Assembly (NCBI GenBank): GCA_037176845.1
Contig: JAYKXP010000224.1
Location: 1-56,254, forward strand
Direction: 5' to 3'
Length of the DNA: 56,254 bases
From: Paramarasmius palmivorus
Lineage: Eukaryota > Basidiomycota > Agaricomycetes > Agaricales > Marasmiaceae
Below, one piece after another: positions 53,434 to 56,254 of the stretch (position 1 is its first letter; each line of letters starts with the position of its first letter). Made by a program: the position numbers and the translations under genes. The notes under the pieces are model-generated. The model was given only the letters and a program-made list of their open reading frames with translations. It was not told the DNA's origin and made no database searches.

Positions 53434-55098
53434 CCGATCACGGCATAGCTATGAGACGGTAAGAGCTCCAACCCGCCTTCATCTGGATGGAAGTATTTGC
53501 CAGAGCCAACTGTAACCATGCAGTGACCTGCGAAGTCTCAGCTTGAGATGCGTAAGTGACACCTATACTGCTGACCTTTGATAAAGCCGTCAAGGAGCCT
53601 TGCCCATGTACTTTCTCGCTCAAAATTGGGACTTTAAAAAGAGTCAGCCACTATGTGAATTGTATGTAGATGACGGACCTCTTGACGTCTAGGTGTTCTG
53701 GTATCCAACCAGTAAGCGTACTAAGTATTGTTTTGTGACATCTATGCAACGACAAGGAGTGGTGATAAACGCACTGTATATCGATGCTTGAATTCCTGTG
53801 AACGCCGTTAGCACATAATTGGTTGTACTTTGGAGGGACACCTACGATCCGGGGAAATCATAGCCCCCCATCAACTTCATGTACTGGGATACTTGTTCAG
53901 TAAGGGCATTCACGTGGCTGAAGCAAATGGGCATACCCCTTTCTCGAGAAGCGTAGGCCATAACACTGGCTTTTGGTGTGGTGGCGAACAAGTCAAACAA
54001 AGAGGGATGCCGAGACCCGGGTGATATGGGAGCTGGCTGTCTATCGCTAGAAACCCGACCGCATTAATGGCGATCCCTGACTCCTATGAACATCACTTAC
54101 TGATCTATATTGTAACGGTCAATAATCTGGACGCCACGAGAATAGTATGGTATTCTTACCCTTCTCCAGGCACCATTGAAGAAGATCTTGAGGTGATAGA
54201 CGTTGGACGCTTCGTGTGACACTGGATGGAGGATAGAGCTCGCGAGCTGCAAATAGACCATGTCAATGAGGGGAGCACGATTGAGGTTGAACATCCGTAC
54301 GTCGGTGCCAAATCTTTGTGCATGTTCTAAACATACAGATATTGAAGAACACACGGAGCAATCGGCGATAATGTTCTGGGATATATCCTGAGGTGAGATG
54401 TCGGTGGACAGGATGGCTGAATATTCAGTGTCATCGGGTTGTCGCCAGCATGCTGACATTTCTTCGTGTGTAGCTGACAGTCGGGGATTGCACCTAATAA
54501 TAAAGAAGCCGGGTGTTAGGAAGGCTATCGTAACTCAAATGTCCGGGAACACGCACGAAACAGACCGTGGGTCTCCACGGTGACTATCTTCCCAAAGCGG
54601 GACGACTAACCCATTCACCGAACCGCCTTTCTTCAGAATATAGGACTGCTCCTCTGTTGGTTTTGATCAGAGATGAACACGATGATGAGTCCACCTTGAA
54701 ACTTACGCGGTGAAAATGGATCAATAGCTACCGGCGTCAGACTTATCGAAGGTGTTGATTCAGCATGTGGTCCTGCAGCAGATGTGCTGGAGATTCGTCG
54801 AGAGCCACCCAATCTGTCGGTGAATTGTTTGATCTTCTCCGCTCGTTGGAGAGCCTTGTCCGCATCATTCTTCCACTTCTCTTTCTTCTTTTCATCAGAG
54901 GTATTCGTTCTACTGAGGTGTAAGAATAGTTCTGCTGCTTTGATATAACTTTGGAATGCTGAATTATAATCTTGAGCCAGCTCCGCTCTCGTGGCCTTTG
55001 CGTAGGCTGACTTGGGTGAAAAAAGTCAGTTTCAGCTATTTTAAGAAGAATGAAATACGCACCTCAGCATCTTTGGCTGTTGGGGTAGATTTGTGCAT
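53434..55098 (-). pseudogene. RIM13/PalB-like calpain protease, truncated after the catalytic domain
   Basis: Start ATG 55096-55098 (MHKSTPTAKDAE). An MIT domain follows (YNSAFQSYIKAAELFLHLSR, KALQRAEKI), then SYILKKGGSVNGLVVPLWED. The catalytic Cys lies in IIADCSVCSS and the His in LLPSHSYAVIG; LPYHPG, YMKLMGGYDFPGS and TLTGWIPEH are other family landmarks. About ten introns have usual borders. RIM13/PalB cleaves the RIM101/PacC transcription factor in the ambient-pH pathway on endosomal complexes (family knowledge). The Asn-containing end and the later domains are missing; LRR coding sequence begins within about 20 bases. Confidence 0.8.
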
Positions 55099-55609
55099 GC
55101 CTGGGGCAGAGCAAGGGGTTCAGTAGACATGATGATCCAATGCAATGGCAAGGTTGATCGGAGCTTGTCGGCGAATAGAAATCTGGGCGTAACACCGCAC
55201 CGACGGCTTTTTCCCAAGTATGTAACCGGCGTCGCTCAACAATCAGTCTTTGTATATTCAAACAGAAATGGCTGGTATAAAATCTGTACTCCTACTAGAT
55301 GCGTAATGGCTTCCATAGTCAAAGTCCATCGAGTCGAGAGCTGAAGCTGCCACGTGATGTCGCCGCGCACAAATTAAGCGCCCATCTGTGTCGCGCTGAT
55401 TCTGGTATTCCTCTGTTCCACCTTTCCAACCAGTGCATTGCGGTACATTCTTGTGAACAGTGACTTCTAGATGTTCCCAAATATATTTCTACGTGCGAAT
55501 TACAAGTATAAACAAAAACCCGAAGTGTCTACCTCCCGCGGACTTTTTCCGGCTCTTTACCTCGTTCTTCCTTCCACAAATTCATTCTACATCATCATCA
55601 TAAAAAGAG
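55099..55609. other. Intergenic interval between calpain start and tRNA gene
   Basis: 511 bp with no supported gene. It presumably holds the calpain promoter. A run of five T residues on the minus strand (55601-55607 region) serves as Pol III terminator for the tRNA. Confidence 0.4.
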
Positions 55610-55695
55610 TGAGGCCTGCCCGGATTGAACGGACGACCTTCTGGAAATGCCAGATGATACTGGAATCAGATGCTCTACCGCTGAGCTAAGGCCCC
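55610..55695 (-). tRNA. tRNA-Trp (CCA) with a 14 nt intron
   Basis: Minus strand: acceptor GGGGCCT pairs with AGGCCTC, D-arm GCTC/GAGC, T-arm GTCCG-TTCAATC-CGGGC. The anticodon loop reads TTCCAG, then an apparent intron TATCATCTGGCATT containing TGG that can pair with the CCA anticodon, as intron-containing tRNA precursors do. One anticodon-stem pair (A31-C39) is mismatched in this reading. A T-run follows as terminator. Confidence 0.75.
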
Positions 55696-56110
55696 TTCTT
55701 TGTTAAGGAAAAGTGCAGGATCCCAGCTTGAAATCTTGGGTTCCAGGGTGTGGTGTTTCTGGTTCCAGAATGTTTGCATTGTAAGGGAAGCAGAACAGTA
55801 TCTAGCAACTGTAGAGTAAAGCCTTATATGCCTGACAATCAAGTATGGAACCTCAGAAAAGAATGCTAGTTTCCGATCCTCTTACATTTATCTCACATAA
55901 GAGCAATGATTCTCTACACGTACAATAGAATACAGCTCAGAGTCGGACATAGGGTATCATGGAGCTCTACTAGGTATAGTAACAAGAACAGATGTAACTG
56001 TATTAAACAGATGCAGCCCAGTGTTCTACAAATGATTTGAGTCTACTTGTTGAGGGGTCACTTTCCACTAGTCTTGAGTCCTTGAAATAAAGCCACATCA
56101 GATTTACGCT
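55696..56110. other. Interval between tRNA-Trp and the edge gene
   Basis: 415 bp, AT-rich, with no supported gene or repeat. It probably contains the 3' UTR of the minus-strand gene at the edge. Confidence 0.35.
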
Positions 56111-56254
56111 TCACAGTGAAAGGTAACCACCTACTGCCTGAAGCTTCTGGACTAGCTTCACCATCTCATCACTTGTAGTTCTGATCTTGGTTCTCAAGTC
56201 CTCCACACCTGCAGATACTGCAAATGGAGGTGATGTATTCAATGGAGCATGGGT
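56111..56254 (-). CDS. C-terminal end of a minus-strand gene, cut by the window edge
   Basis: The last 47 residues are visible, ending GGYLSL and TGA at 56111-56113. The sequence is helical and coiled-coil-like (VEDLRTKIRTTSDEMVKLVQ). No family can be assigned from this piece. It could also be a read-through over an intron, since the segment contains possible splice sites. Confidence 0.45.
   Translation of the reverse strand, partial: THAPLNTSPPFAVSAGVEDLRTKIRTTSDEMVKLVQKLQAVGGYLSL

Overview
This window looks like a transposon-dense accessory region of a mushroom-forming basidiomycete (Agaricomycetes). The evidence is the many spliced genes with about 45-60 nt GT-AG introns, the large F-box/LRR gene family, DIRS-like and Ty3/Gypsy elements of agaricomycete type, a Tnp2 (CACTA) transposase and a TET/JBP-like dioxygenase. 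The assignment rests on protein pattern recognition only; no search was run.

Layout. (1) 1-13190: most of a Ty3/Gypsy element on the minus strand. Its gag, protease and pol lie in three successive frames joined by two -1 slippery heptamers, and a separate spliced gene lies antisense beyond pol. Its far LTR is outside the window. Its near LTR is split by a 2.6 kb gag-only Copia-type element (9909-12483) with apparently identical LTRs and a CGATC target duplication. (2) 13259-16371: a decayed DIRS-like gag/RT/RNase H unit between two copies of a 120 bp repeat that ends in a hairpin. (3) 16566-30025: an F-box/LRR gene cut in two by a 12,145 bp CACTA-type transposon (17558-29702). The TIRs begin CACGGRTGG and the target duplication is ATA; removing the insert restores an open 422-codon frame. 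The transposon carries Tnp2, a BTB-like gene, an F-box gene, a TET/JBP-like oxygenase, an unknown nuclear-type protein and a 2.4 kb hairpin-rich non-coding tract. (4) 30233-37850: a second F-box/LRR gene cut by a complete chromodomain Gypsy element (30771-36906, duplication CCCAG). (5) 37960-52548: a block of lineage-specific spliced genes in alternating orientation. One looks like a decayed tyrosine recombinase with C-terminal zinc motifs. A third copy of the 120 bp repeat and a 0.94 kb TIR element lie within the block. (6) 52675-55098: a RIM13/PalB-like calpain gene that runs into the C-terminal part of an LRR protein. (7) An intron-containing tRNA-Trp and the end of one more gene.

The most interesting object is the CACTA-type transposon that combines a probable DNA-base oxygenase with two ubiquitin-ligase-type adaptor genes (F-box and BTB) expressed from a palindromic divergent promoter. 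The second is the tyrosine-recombinase-containing block at 38-52 kb.
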